From assembly GCA_964594075.1 (NCBI GenBank), contig CAZQKW010000009.1, positions 19,732 through 83,731 on the forward strand: a stretch of DNA of 64,000 bases, written 5' to 3'. Source of the stretch: CAZQKW01 sp964594075. Its GTDB lineage: Bacteria; Desulfobacterota; WTBG01; CAIYCZ01. The notes below the pieces were generated by a model. The model worked only from the letters and a program-made list of their open reading frames with translations. It was not told where the DNA came from and made no database searches. Shown here piece by piece: positions 9,589 through 16,193 of this stretch. The stretch's first letter is position 1; the number at the start of each line of letters is the position of its first letter. Both the position numbers and the translations under genes were made by a program.

Positions 9589-10842
9589 CTATACAGTCCT
9601 ATGAGCAGATAATATAAATTTGCGCAAATTATTTAACGCTATTTGCGCTGACATCAGTTTAATCTGTTCACGGCTCCCAAACAAGCAATAATTGTTTACC
9701 TCAATAGTATGGGTGGAAGCTATGCCGATAAAAACTGTTCCCACAGGCTTTTCAGCAGTGCCTCCGGTCGGTCCGGCAATACCGGTCACTGATAAACCAA
9801 ACGTTGTTCCCGAACGTTCCCGCACCTGTTTTGCCATAAGGCGGGCCGTTTGCTCGCTTACCGCACCATGTTCCTTGAAAACTGACTGCGGTATGCCCAG
9901 TAATTCTGATTTAGCACGATTGCTGTAAACCACTACGGATCGCTCGAAATAATTAGAACTTCCGGAGATGTTAGTAATGCGGTGACTGATAAGTCCTCCG
10001 GTGCATGACTCGGCAACAGCAAGGGTTGCCCGGTTTGCGCCGAGCAGCTTTCCGACAACCGCCTCCAGAGGTTCATCATCAACAGAGTAAACAAATTCTC
10101 CAATTTTCTCATTTATAATGCCGATTATGGAGTCAAGATTCTTCTGGACTGTTTTTGGGTCGGCACCGATGCCGGTTAATCTCAGTCGAACTTCAGGATA
10201 AGTTGGCAGATAGGCAAGAGATACCGCCGTGTTCCCTGAAATAGCACCCTTCAAACGTTCTTGAATTGCCGATTCCCACAGGCCGAAGACCCGCAGCGTG
10301 CGGTTGATTATAACCTGCAGGCCCCCGGTTTTTTTGCGCAGATAAGGCAAGAGAAAAGATTCGGTCATAGCTTCAACTTCAGCGGGAACGCCCGGCAAGA
10401 ACATGAACTCCTGCCCGCGGTTTTCGATAATAAAACCACTTGCCGTACCAACCGGGTTGGGAATTAATCGTACCCCTTCAGGCAGCAGAGCCTGCTTGCT
10501 GCTGGGAAATGGCATCTTCATATGCACGCCCTGGAATATTTTTTCTATCGCAGCCAGTGCCTCCTGGTTCAGCACCAGGCGTTTGCCAAATGTTTGTGCA
10601 GCAGCAGCTGCGGTGCAGTCATCGTCGGTTGGCCCAAGCCCTCCGGTTACGATAATGAATCGGCTTTGTGGCAAAACCGTATTCAAACATGACACTATAT
10701 CATCTATCGCATCGCCCACCGAACTCATGCGGGATACGCTGAGGCCAATAGTAGTGAGGCTACGCGCGATAAACGCAGCATTGGTGTCAACAGTTTCGCC
10801 CGACAGCAATTCATTACCGATAGTTATAATTTCAACCGACAC
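9589..10842 (-). CDS. cinA: CinA family nicotinamide-nucleotide amidohydrolase / competence-damage protein
   Basis: Deamidates NMN in NAD recycling; the N-terminal MoaB/MogA-like domain is associated with ADP-ribose pyrophosphatase activity in the family. The 417-aa protein has both domains: TIGNELLSGETVDTNA at the N-terminus, VTGGLGPTDDDCTA near 70, and the CinA domain (AESCTGGLISHRITNISGSS near 275; GIAGPTGGTAEKPVGTV near 355). The start is GTG with an AAGGA site 11 nt upstream. It follows pgpA by 17 bp in the same operon, and upstream proximity to recA is a recurrent arrangement. Confidence 0.96.
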   Translation of the reverse strand: MSVEIITIGNELLSGETVDTNAAFIARSLTTIGLSVSRMSSVGDAIDDIVSCLNTVLPQSRFIIVTGGLGPTDDDCTAAAAAQTFGKRLVLNQEALAAIEKIFQGVHMKMPFPSSKQALLPEGVRLIPNPVGTASGFIIENRGQEFMFLPGVPAEVEAMTESFLLPYLRKKTGGLQVIINRTLRVFGLWESAIQERLKGAISGNTAVSLAYLPTYPEVRLRLTGIGADPKTVQKNLDSIIGIINEKIGEFVYSVDDEPLEAVVGKLLGANRATLAVAESCTGGLISHRITNISGSSNYFERSVVVYSNRAKSELLGIPQSVFKEHGAVSEQTARLMAKQVRERSGTTFGLSVTGIAGPTGGTAEKPVGTVFIGIASTHTIEVNNYCLFGSREQIKLMSAQIALNNLRKFILSAHRTV

Positions 10843-10859
10843 GTGAACAGTATCCTTCT

Positions 10860-11321
10860 TTATAAAAGCACCTGTAATATCTGCATTACAATGTTTGCGT
10901 ACACACCTGCCAGCACATCGTCAAGCACGATACCATATCCTCCCGCCACATGCTGATCAATCCACCTGATGGGATAGGGCTTTACAATATCCATAATCCG
11001 GAACAGGATAAACCCTGTTATGATATACCCCCACGATGGCGTAATCCCTGCCATAGCCACGAGGTACCCGGCAATTTCATCTATGACAACCTGCGGCGGA
11101 TCTTTTTTTTGAAATATGAGGGCAGCCCTGGCTGCCCACCAGATGGCGAAAAAAATAAAGGCTATGACGGTGGTGCAATAAAGGGGAAATAAAAGAGGGG
11201 CGAGGGCCAAAAAAAGAACGACGCCCATGAGTGAGCCGGCAGTGCCGGGAATGCCGGGGAAAAAACCGCTGTAGCAGCCTGTCGCAAGGAGCACAACCAG
11301 CCAGTTTTTTCGCACACTCAT
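10860..11321 (-). CDS. pgpA: Phosphatidylglycerophosphatase A
   Basis: Membrane enzyme that dephosphorylates phosphatidylglycerol phosphate in phospholipid synthesis. 153 aa with four hydrophobic segments and the PgpA signatures PGTAGSLMGV, VIDEIAGYLVAM (acidic metal-binding residues) and FRIMDIVKPYPIRWID followed by GYGIVLDDVLAGVYANI. Its ATG overlaps the stop of the upstream cyclophilin-like gene (ATGA, 4 bp), so the two are translationally coupled. Confidence 0.95.
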   Translation of the reverse strand: MSVRKNWLVVLLATGCYSGFFPGIPGTAGSLMGVVLFLALAPLLFPLYCTTVIAFIFFAIWWAARAALIFQKKDPPQVVIDEIAGYLVAMAGITPSWGYIITGFILFRIMDIVKPYPIRWIDQHVAGGYGIVLDDVLAGVYANIVMQILQVLL

Positions 11322-11698
11322 CCTGATGCCTTTTCCACCCGAATGGCAGCCCCTGCCTTGAGCTGGTGAAGGACTGATAGGTCCCCAATAACGTTTCCAA
11401 AAACGTTGACCGCGCTTGCCGGTCGGATTTCGGTTCCCGTGCTTGCAGGAGTTGGGCCGAAAAATATACAGAAGGCGGGGCCGCTCGGCCAGTAACCCAG
11501 ATCGCCCTTCTGAACAACTTCATGCGCGGTATCATCGAGGTTTATGTGTACAGGAATGATAAAATAAATTTCATCACCCCAGGTTTGGGCAGTGCTGGTC
11601 AAGGGCAATGCATCCCAGATGGCATCAGCTGTGGGACAGTCATGCAGAATGCCGGTAATTTCCTGTGAGCCTGACACAATTCTAATCTTACGTTCCAT
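11318..11698 (-). CDS. Cyclophilin-like fold protein (TM1367 type)
   Basis: 126-aa protein resembling the cyclophilin-like family exemplified by TM1367. Features visible are WGDEIYFIIPVHINLDDTAHEVV, then a GDLGYWPSGPAFCIFFGPTPAS segment, then a short C-terminal strand pair. Members have a cyclophilin barrel but generally lack the peptidyl-prolyl isomerase residues; their function is unknown. It overlaps the preceding gene (stop 11688) by 11 bp and pgpA by 4 bp, so it is firmly within the operon. The family assignment is from pattern recognition by eye. Confidence 0.75.
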   Translation of the reverse strand: MERKIRIVSGSQEITGILHDCPTADAIWDALPLTSTAQTWGDEIYFIIPVHINLDDTAHEVVQKGDLGYWPSGPAFCIFFGPTPASTGTEIRPASAVNVFGNVIGDLSVLHQLKAGAAIRVEKASG

Positions 11699-12641
11699 CC
11701 GGTCCCCCCTCCTTTAATGCGGCAGCCAGAAGCGGAATCATAATTTCATGATGGCCTGTGAGGACAAACCCTTTGCCCCCTCTTGCCACCGGGCGGCTGG
11801 CAACATTAGTCAGCGGCCGGTAGTGTCGCAGAAAATCAAGTGTAACAGTGGTAAAATGGTTGACGGTGTGGCCCAGATTTCGTGCCAGATTGACAGCCTT
11901 CAGAAACACCTCCGGAAGAACGACCGCCGAGCCAATATTGAGATACGCACCGCCTTCAAGGTGTCCTACAATTCCCGTCAGCAGGCGGAAGTCCCGATGG
12001 CTTGCTTCACCATGGTCAGATCCACTGCATGACGGATGCATGTGGATGATATCGGTTCCTATCGCCACATGGACGGTAACAGGGATGCCGCGCGCAGTTG
12101 CAGCGGCAAGGAGGCTTTCCTGAATATACGGAAAGCCGCTGTCCAGAAGTGCCTCCCCCACAGATTCCCCCAAGCCTTTGCCGCTCGCAACCCCGCGCGA
12201 AACGGCAGTATTTATAAATATGGCAGGCTCCTCTGCCATGCCAAAATCGCCGCTGTCAAGTTCTGATGCCACATCTTCAGATGTCTGCCCCAGCATAGCC
12301 ATTTCTACATCATGGATGACGCCGGCGCCATTTAATGCAAGGGCGGTTACAAAGCCCCGGTCCATAAGGTCGATTAGAATCAAAGAGAGTCCCACCTTGA
12401 TGACATGGGCGCCGATACCCCACAGAATGACTTTATTATTTTTACGGGCGGCACTGAGACTCTGGACTATCTCTTTAAAATCCCGGGCAGCCAGGATATC
12501 AGGGAGACTCTGCACAAAATCCTTTAATAGTAACGGGCTTCTGCACACGGAGCCCAATTTTTCCCGCGCAACTAGGCTTTTTCGTCGTTTAAGTGAACGA
12601 GTTCGTGCGCAGTGTAAGTCAACGGGTTTAAATCGCTTCAT
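11688..12641 (-). CDS. Deoxyhypusine synthase-like protein
   Basis: 317-aa cytosolic protein. The central part (WGIGAHVIKVGLSLILIDLMDRGFV, LNGAGVIHDVEMAMLG, ARGIPVTVHVAIGTDI) resembles the NAD-binding core of the deoxyhypusine synthase superfamily. Bacterial members of this superfamily often use other substrates, for example homospermidine formation. I do not see the canonical active-site lysine motif of true deoxyhypusine synthase, so the reaction is unknown. A His/Asp-rich HMHPSCSGSDHGEASH segment near residue 217 is distinctive. It is sandwiched between gmhA and the cyclophilin-like gene in one minus-strand operon. Confidence 0.55.
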   Translation of the reverse strand: MKRFKPVDLHCARTRSLKRRKSLVAREKLGSVCRSPLLLKDFVQSLPDILAARDFKEIVQSLSAARKNNKVILWGIGAHVIKVGLSLILIDLMDRGFVTALALNGAGVIHDVEMAMLGQTSEDVASELDSGDFGMAEEPAIFINTAVSRGVASGKGLGESVGEALLDSGFPYIQESLLAAATARGIPVTVHVAIGTDIIHMHPSCSGSDHGEASHRDFRLLTGIVGHLEGGAYLNIGSAVVLPEVFLKAVNLARNLGHTVNHFTTVTLDFLRHYRPLTNVASRPVARGGKGFVLTGHHEIMIPLLAAALKEGGPDGT

Positions 12642-12659
12642 AGAGAGCCAGGGGTAGTT

Positions 12660-13235
12660 TTACGCTTTTGCCAGGAAGTGTTCTTCTACCAGAGCACAGA
12701 GAATATGACCGGCACATAAATGCACCTCTTGAATTTTCGCAGTATCCTGCAAAAAAACGGTCAGGCACAGGTCTGTTGTCTTTGCGATCGCACCGCCATC
12801 ACGCCCGGAGAACGCAATAGTCATGAGGCCCATGGCGCGCGCTTGATTGCAAGCGTTGATTAAATTTCGCGAGGTGCCGCTGGTGGTCAAGCACCAGGAA
12901 ACGTCCCCCTTGGTGCCAAGTGCCTCTATCTGGCGAGAAAATATATCGTCAAAGGAAAGGTCATTGCCAATGCTGGTTAAAACCGAGCTGTCGGTATTGA
13001 TGGCAATGGCCGGCAACGGCTTGCGGTATGCAGCAAGCTTGTTAACCAATTCTGCCGCGAAATGCTGTGCATGCGCCGCACTTCCCCCGTTGCCAAAAAT
13101 AAGCAGTTTGCCACCCCGTTCAAAACAGGAAATAAGTTCATGAGCCATCTGCGAAATTACATCACAATTTTCTTTGCCACAGGCAAAAACAGCTTGGGAC
13201 GTTTCGGCAAACAGCCGCAAAATCTTTTCCTTCAC
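12660..13235 (-). CDS. gmhA: Phosphoheptose isomerase (SIS domain)
   Basis: Converts sedoheptulose-7-phosphate to glycero-manno-heptose-7-phosphate for LPS inner-core heptose; transketolase elsewhere in the window is linked to this sugar pool. About 191 aa with one SIS domain: FGNGGSAAHAQHFAAELVNK near 45 and TTSGTSRNLINAC near 115, and conserved Glu/His-rich EVHLCAGHILCALVEEH at the C-terminus. I prefer GTG at 13235 (VKEKILRLF), which has GGAG nine nt upstream. A TTG at 13250 would add five residues and contain that site. Presence implies a heptose-containing LPS. Confidence 0.9.
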   Translation of the reverse strand: MKEKILRLFAETSQAVFACGKENCDVISQMAHELISCFERGGKLLIFGNGGSAAHAQHFAAELVNKLAAYRKPLPAIAINTDSSVLTSIGNDLSFDDIFSRQIEALGTKGDVSWCLTTSGTSRNLINACNQARAMGLMTIAFSGRDGGAIAKTTDLCLTVFLQDTAKIQEVHLCAGHILCALVEEHFLAKA

Positions 13236-13250
13236 CGTGAATATCTCCAA

Positions 13251-13627
13251 AATTTAATCTGGCAGTAATCTTATAAGTCGCCGGAAATAGTGTCAAGAAT
13301 AATTATCCAAGCGGCCTTTGGCCTGAAGAAAACCTCGCCGCCCGCCACGGGAACAGAGCGTGTGGCACCGCACAATTCACCAAAAAAATGATTTTTTAGG
13401 AATCCATTTAATCTGTCCGACAGCAATGTCAGCAAGGATCAAGAAATGATGGGGATGGCAGGGTTAATTAATAATTACAACAGGGGTATGAAAACCGGCA
13501 TAAAAAGAAGTCTGGTATGCTCTGTATTATTTTTTTGGATCACCGCAAAACGATTCGGCATCAAGTTGCTCAAGAGGGCAACTTTGTTAAGCAACACCTC
13601 CGGCAAGGTGGCCAGAGGTGTTTGGTG
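13251..13627. other. Intergenic region between rpoZ and gmhA
   Basis: 377 bp with no supported gene. It contains two hairpins just downstream of rpoZ: AAGTTGC/GCAACTT around 13564-13585 and AACACCTC/GAGGTGTT around 13591-13620. Neither is followed by a clear U-run on the minus strand, so they may be stability elements or weak terminators. Confidence 0.4.
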
Positions 13628-13870
13628 TCACAGTTCAGTATCTTGAGCCGTGCCCTCTTCTTCGGCAAGTCTTTTTCTGCTCTTTTCGTCAAGTCGCACC
13701 TTGCCTGCTGCAATTTCCCGTAAGGCAATGACAACTAATTTATTATCGGGAGCATTAACCAGCGGTTTTGATCCTTTAAGAAGCTGTTTGAGACGCTGGT
13801 TTGCCATGTGAACAATCACAAACCGGTTGTTAACTCTTTTGAGACAATCTTCAATAGTTATTCGTGCCAT
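13628..13870 (-). CDS. rpoZ: RNA polymerase omega subunit
   Basis: Small RNA polymerase subunit that helps assemble beta-prime. The 80-aa protein matches omega throughout: MARITIEDCLKRVNNRF at the N-terminus (usual form MARxTVEDCL), ANQRLKQLLKG, and the conserved NKLVVIALREIAAGKV. The acidic C-terminal tail is typical. A GGAGG site lies about 15 nt upstream of the ATG, a long spacing. It is not next to gmk or spoT as in many bacteria. Confidence 0.95.
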   Translation of the reverse strand: MARITIEDCLKRVNNRFVIVHMANQRLKQLLKGSKPLVNAPDNKLVVIALREIAAGKVRLDEKSRKRLAEEEGTAQDTEL

Positions 13871-14236
13871 ACTTTATTAAATAACCTCCAAAAAACATTT
13901 ACCAAAAAACCCCCAATACCCAATAAATTGTGTTTTTGTTGTCTTTCAACTGCACAGGAATGGAAGGCAAACCACCAGGTGCAAAATTAAAGAATTTATT
14001 TGCAGCATGATATAGCAATAATTAAACATTATCGCAAGCTAAATATTCTTCAGGACTTTCCCAAAAAATGTCTTATTGATGGGGAAAAGAAGCGTCTGGG
14101 GTTTTTCTCTGCACCAACAATGTGCAAGGTGCTCATTAGTTGGTATCACGACCCCAAACTGTGTCTATCCTGCCGTGGGCAGGCAGCCAGTTGCGCCGTC
14201 GCCACCGGTGAGGTACGGGGGGGGACTGTGGTTACA
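13871..14236. other. Intergenic region containing repeat copy A
   Basis: 366 bp between rpoZ and the selenoprotein gene. Positions 14049-14222 are repeat copy A (listed separately). The remainder is A-rich, with no gene that I can support. Confidence 0.5.
14049..14222 (+). repeat. Dispersed repeat, copy A (left half)
   Basis: This stretch aligns by eye to 15718-15895 (copy B). Shared blocks are TTCAGGACTTT, CGTCTGG.GGTTTTT, CAACAATG, TATCACGACCCC or GCATCACGACCCC, CAGGCAGCCAG, and GGTGA.G.ACGGGGG. Divergence is higher than between copies B and C. It lies just past the end of the selenoprotein gene. An overlapping plus-strand ORF (14000-14431) runs through it and antisense to the selenoprotein, and looks spurious. 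Confidence 0.65.
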
Positions 14237-14830
14237 TTAACCAAACTGCTGAATTGTTTCCCGAAAAACGGCGAACGGCTGGGCACCAACAATCACTTGG
14301 TGTTCGTTTATGACAAAGGTTGGCACGCAGCTAACATTATACCTGCGGCCGGCTTCTTGTGCTGCCCTGAGCCGTGGCGCATAGCGCCCCTGACGCAGCG
14401 CATCCTGCAGTTCCTTAACGTCAAGCCCTGATGCAGCAGCAAGATCCTGTATTACATCGCTTTTGCCAATATCCCGTGCTTCAGTAAAGTAAGCTTGAAA
14501 AACTTTTGCAGAGAAAAAATCATATTTTCCCTGATCGCGCGCATATTCACTTGCTTCCAGTGCCATGCGGGAATTAGAAAGCACGGTCACCGTACCAAAG
14601 GCAATATTATAGGGCGCTCCCAGACGGCGGAGGTTATCATATGTGCGTTCCCAGTCAACTTCGGGAAGCCGCACTGCAAGAGGAACTCCTTCCGAAGGCG
14701 TTTCCGGATGAATTTCAAAGCTGATCCATTCATCTACAACCGGGAATTCCTTTTTCAGCGTATCGACAATACCCTTGCCGATGTAGCAGAAGGGTCAAAT
14801 GTAGTCTGAAAAAATTTTAACTGGTATCAC
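14237..14830 (-). CDS. DsbA/FrnE-like thioredoxin-fold selenoprotein (in-frame TGA read as Sec12)
   Basis: A DsbA-superfamily (FrnE-type) oxidoreductase. Conventional translation is open only from codon 53 (14674) onward, but the same frame continues upstream through one TGA (14795-14797) to a GTG at 14830. Read with selenocysteine, the N-terminus becomes VIPVKIFSDYI-U-PFCYIGKG, that is UxxC (Sec12/Cys15) exactly where the family has CPxC at the end of the first strand. The full product is 197 aa. The helical insert follows, then the cis-proline motif NVSCVPTFVIN (Pro near 170). The GTG overlaps the TGA of the upstream 72-aa gene (GTGA), implying translational coupling. A hairpin directly after the TGA could be the SECIS. 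The selC gene at 38590 supports decoding. Oddities: non-ATG start and an extra Cys near the cis-proline. The alternative is a nonsense pseudogene, but the frame is otherwise intact. Confidence 0.85.
14771..14795 (-). promoter_or_regulatory. Candidate bacterial SECIS hairpin
   Basis: Starting at the A of the in-frame TGA, the mRNA reads ACCCUU, a 13-nt loop (CUGCUACAUCGGC), then AAGGGU: a perfect six-pair stem inside the coding sequence. An alternative pairing extends UGC with GCA toward the loop, leaving a small UC bulge. Position immediately 3' of UGA with a G-containing loop fits the general form of SelB-binding bacterial SECIS elements. No structure calculation was run. Confidence 0.55.
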
Positions 14831-15045
14831 AGTCCCTGCTGTTCCCCGTTTATCTTTTTTCTGTACTTTTTAAAAAGTGCTTGTAGATTCTTTTCCGAGT
14901 CATGGACGGCGTTCTCATGGTCGGTCAACAACAGACGCATAATTTCTTCCGGCGGAATGTCTTTGCACTGGCCTATTAATTCCTCAATGCGCTTCTCAAT
15001 CTTGCGCCACAGGCAACTAACCGCGGTTGTATTCTTTTCATCCAT
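14827..15045 (-). CDS. Small hypothetical protein coupled to the selenoprotein
   Basis: 72-aa charged, predicted helical protein with no recognised family. Features visible are one CLW near residue 11, repeated Glu/Lys-rich segments (RKIEKRIEELIGQC, ALFKKYRKKIN), and no signal peptide or membrane segment. The start has an AGGTGA site 8 nt upstream. Its TGA stop shares bases with the GTG start of the DsbA-like selenoprotein, so the two are probably one transcript and may act together. Confidence 0.65.
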   Translation of the reverse strand: MDEKNTTAVSCLWRKIEKRIEELIGQCKDIPPEEIMRLLLTDHENAVHDSEKNLQALFKKYRKKINGEQQGL

Positions 15046-15124
15046 GAGAAATGTTCACCTTTTATCTTTTATTAATGGCATTACACAGCTTGTAACATAA
15101 AATAAAAAAGATAAAATTTGAAAC

Positions 15125-15164
15125 TAAAAATCCCAAACCCTTGTGTAAACTCAATGGATTTGGG
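15125..15164 (-). terminator. Intrinsic terminator downstream of GYD-domain gene
   Basis: On the minus strand, CCCAAATCC (15164-15156) pairs with GGGTTTGGG (15140-15132), nine pairs with one wobble, and is followed by ATTTTTAG. It would end transcription of the GYD gene before the 72-aa gene. Confidence 0.65.
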
Positions 15165-15322
15165 AGGGAGGTATTGTATGTTTCCTGCGCATCCGCTGCA
15201 AACGCAGAAAGATCCCGCTGTTAGGTTTTTATTCAGACAATAAATACCAGAAGGCTTAATAAAAAGATAGAGGGAAAAGATTGAGGGGCAGCCATACAAG
15301 AATATTGTTGCACATCTTTCTA

Positions 15323-15613
15323 TCAGACTTCTTTTGTTATTTTAAGAAACTCTTCAATTGGTATTGCCTGCATTGATTCTGCAGATATTCTTCCTGACGA
15401 GCATATTTTGAGAATAGTAGCGGTAAAAGCGCTTTTGTCCGGCATCTCCATAATGGTCATCACATCATACTCACCGATTAAGCCATAAATACAAAGCAAT
15501 TTCCCACCGTGAGATTCGATAATTTTTTTGACTGCCTCAAATCGTGAGGCAGTGTTGCGAATATCCATTAGACCATCTCTGGTATATTTCCAGAGGGTAA
15601 TGTAAACGGGCAT
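15323..15613 (-). CDS. GYD domain protein
   Basis: 96-aa protein of the GYD family (small alpha-beta ferredoxin-like domain), recognised from MPVYITLWKYTRDGL, the helix EAVKKIIESHGGKLL, the signature GEYDVMTIMEMPD, and the C-terminal strand with Ala-Met-x-Ile-Glu-Glu. Family function is unknown. A strong AAGGAGGGG site precedes the ATG. It stands alone, with its own terminator downstream. Confidence 0.85.
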   Translation of the reverse strand: MPVYITLWKYTRDGLMDIRNTASRFEAVKKIIESHGGKLLCIYGLIGEYDVMTIMEMPDKSAFTATILKICSSGRISAESMQAIPIEEFLKITKEV

Positions 15614-16193
15614 AGCAACTCCCCTCCTTTCCCTTTAGAACTCTGGCCGCCCCCAATCATGCGGCAAACCCAAGTATAAAGTAGCATATTATGGCGCACA
15701 AATTCAAGAGAAGTTTAATTCAGGACTTTACCTAAAATGCTTTATTCCCGGGAATAAAGAACGGTCTGGAGGTTTTTATCAGCCACAACAATGCACGCAT
15801 CCGCTGGCATCACGACCCCGGCACCGCGCATATTCGGCCCCGTGCAGGCAGCCAGCAGAGTCTTCGTCCCTGGTGATGCACGGGGGTCTGGGGACGAAAG
15901 AACATAACGGCCCCTGCCGTGTTCCCGGCACGGACGGTTATGTTGTGGTCATAAGAGACCCCTCAGATGCGTGTGAGTTGATGTTCCACATAATACCCAT
16001 TGCGCGTTTGTGTTCTCATGCGGGTTGCCTGAATTTCAGTTTTCATTTTTTGACGAAAGTCCTGAATTTTGGTTAAAGTGGATTTTAATATCCATAGTTT
16101 TGTGGTAAAGGTTATCAACCATTAATACATAACCACAGAATGTTTTGTTGGCAGCACAACAACCAATCTATCCAGGAATTTAGGAGTTATGCG
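15614..16193. other. Intergenic region containing repeat copy B
   Basis: 580 bp between the divergent GYD and tkt genes. 15718-16070 is repeat copy B. The remaining ~120 bp before tkt should hold its promoter, but I see no convincing -35/-10 pair. Confidence 0.5.
15718..16070 (+). repeat. Dispersed repeat, copy B (full length)
   Basis: The longest copy. Its left half (to ~15895) aligns to copy A and its right half (from ~15845) aligns to copy C on the minus strand at 35275-35510. The core 15845-15960 differs from C at about nine of ~110 positions by eye. It contains hairpin H1 (TTCGTCCC 15863-15870 with GGGACGAA 15891-15898) and hairpin H2 (AACATAAC 15901-15908 with GTTATGTT 15937-15944, enclosing CCGTG/CACGG). 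No transposase or terminal direct repeats were seen. Confidence 0.8.

Noticed and set aside
14000..14431. Plus-strand 143-codon ORF
   Set aside because: It overlaps repeat A and lies antisense to the selenoprotein coding sequence, and has no RBS.
14795..14797. Genetic code 4 or 25 (UGA reassigned genome-wide) as explanation of the in-frame TGA
   Set aside because: Several genes in the window, such as recA and tkt, use TGA as a normal stop, and the tRNA found for UGA is tRNA-Sec.
15873..16076. 67-aa ORF in repeat B, similar to a 77-aa ORF in repeat C
   Set aside because: The similarity comes from the shared DNA repeat. The frame is shifted by one base between copies and there is no RBS, so a repeat is the simpler reading.
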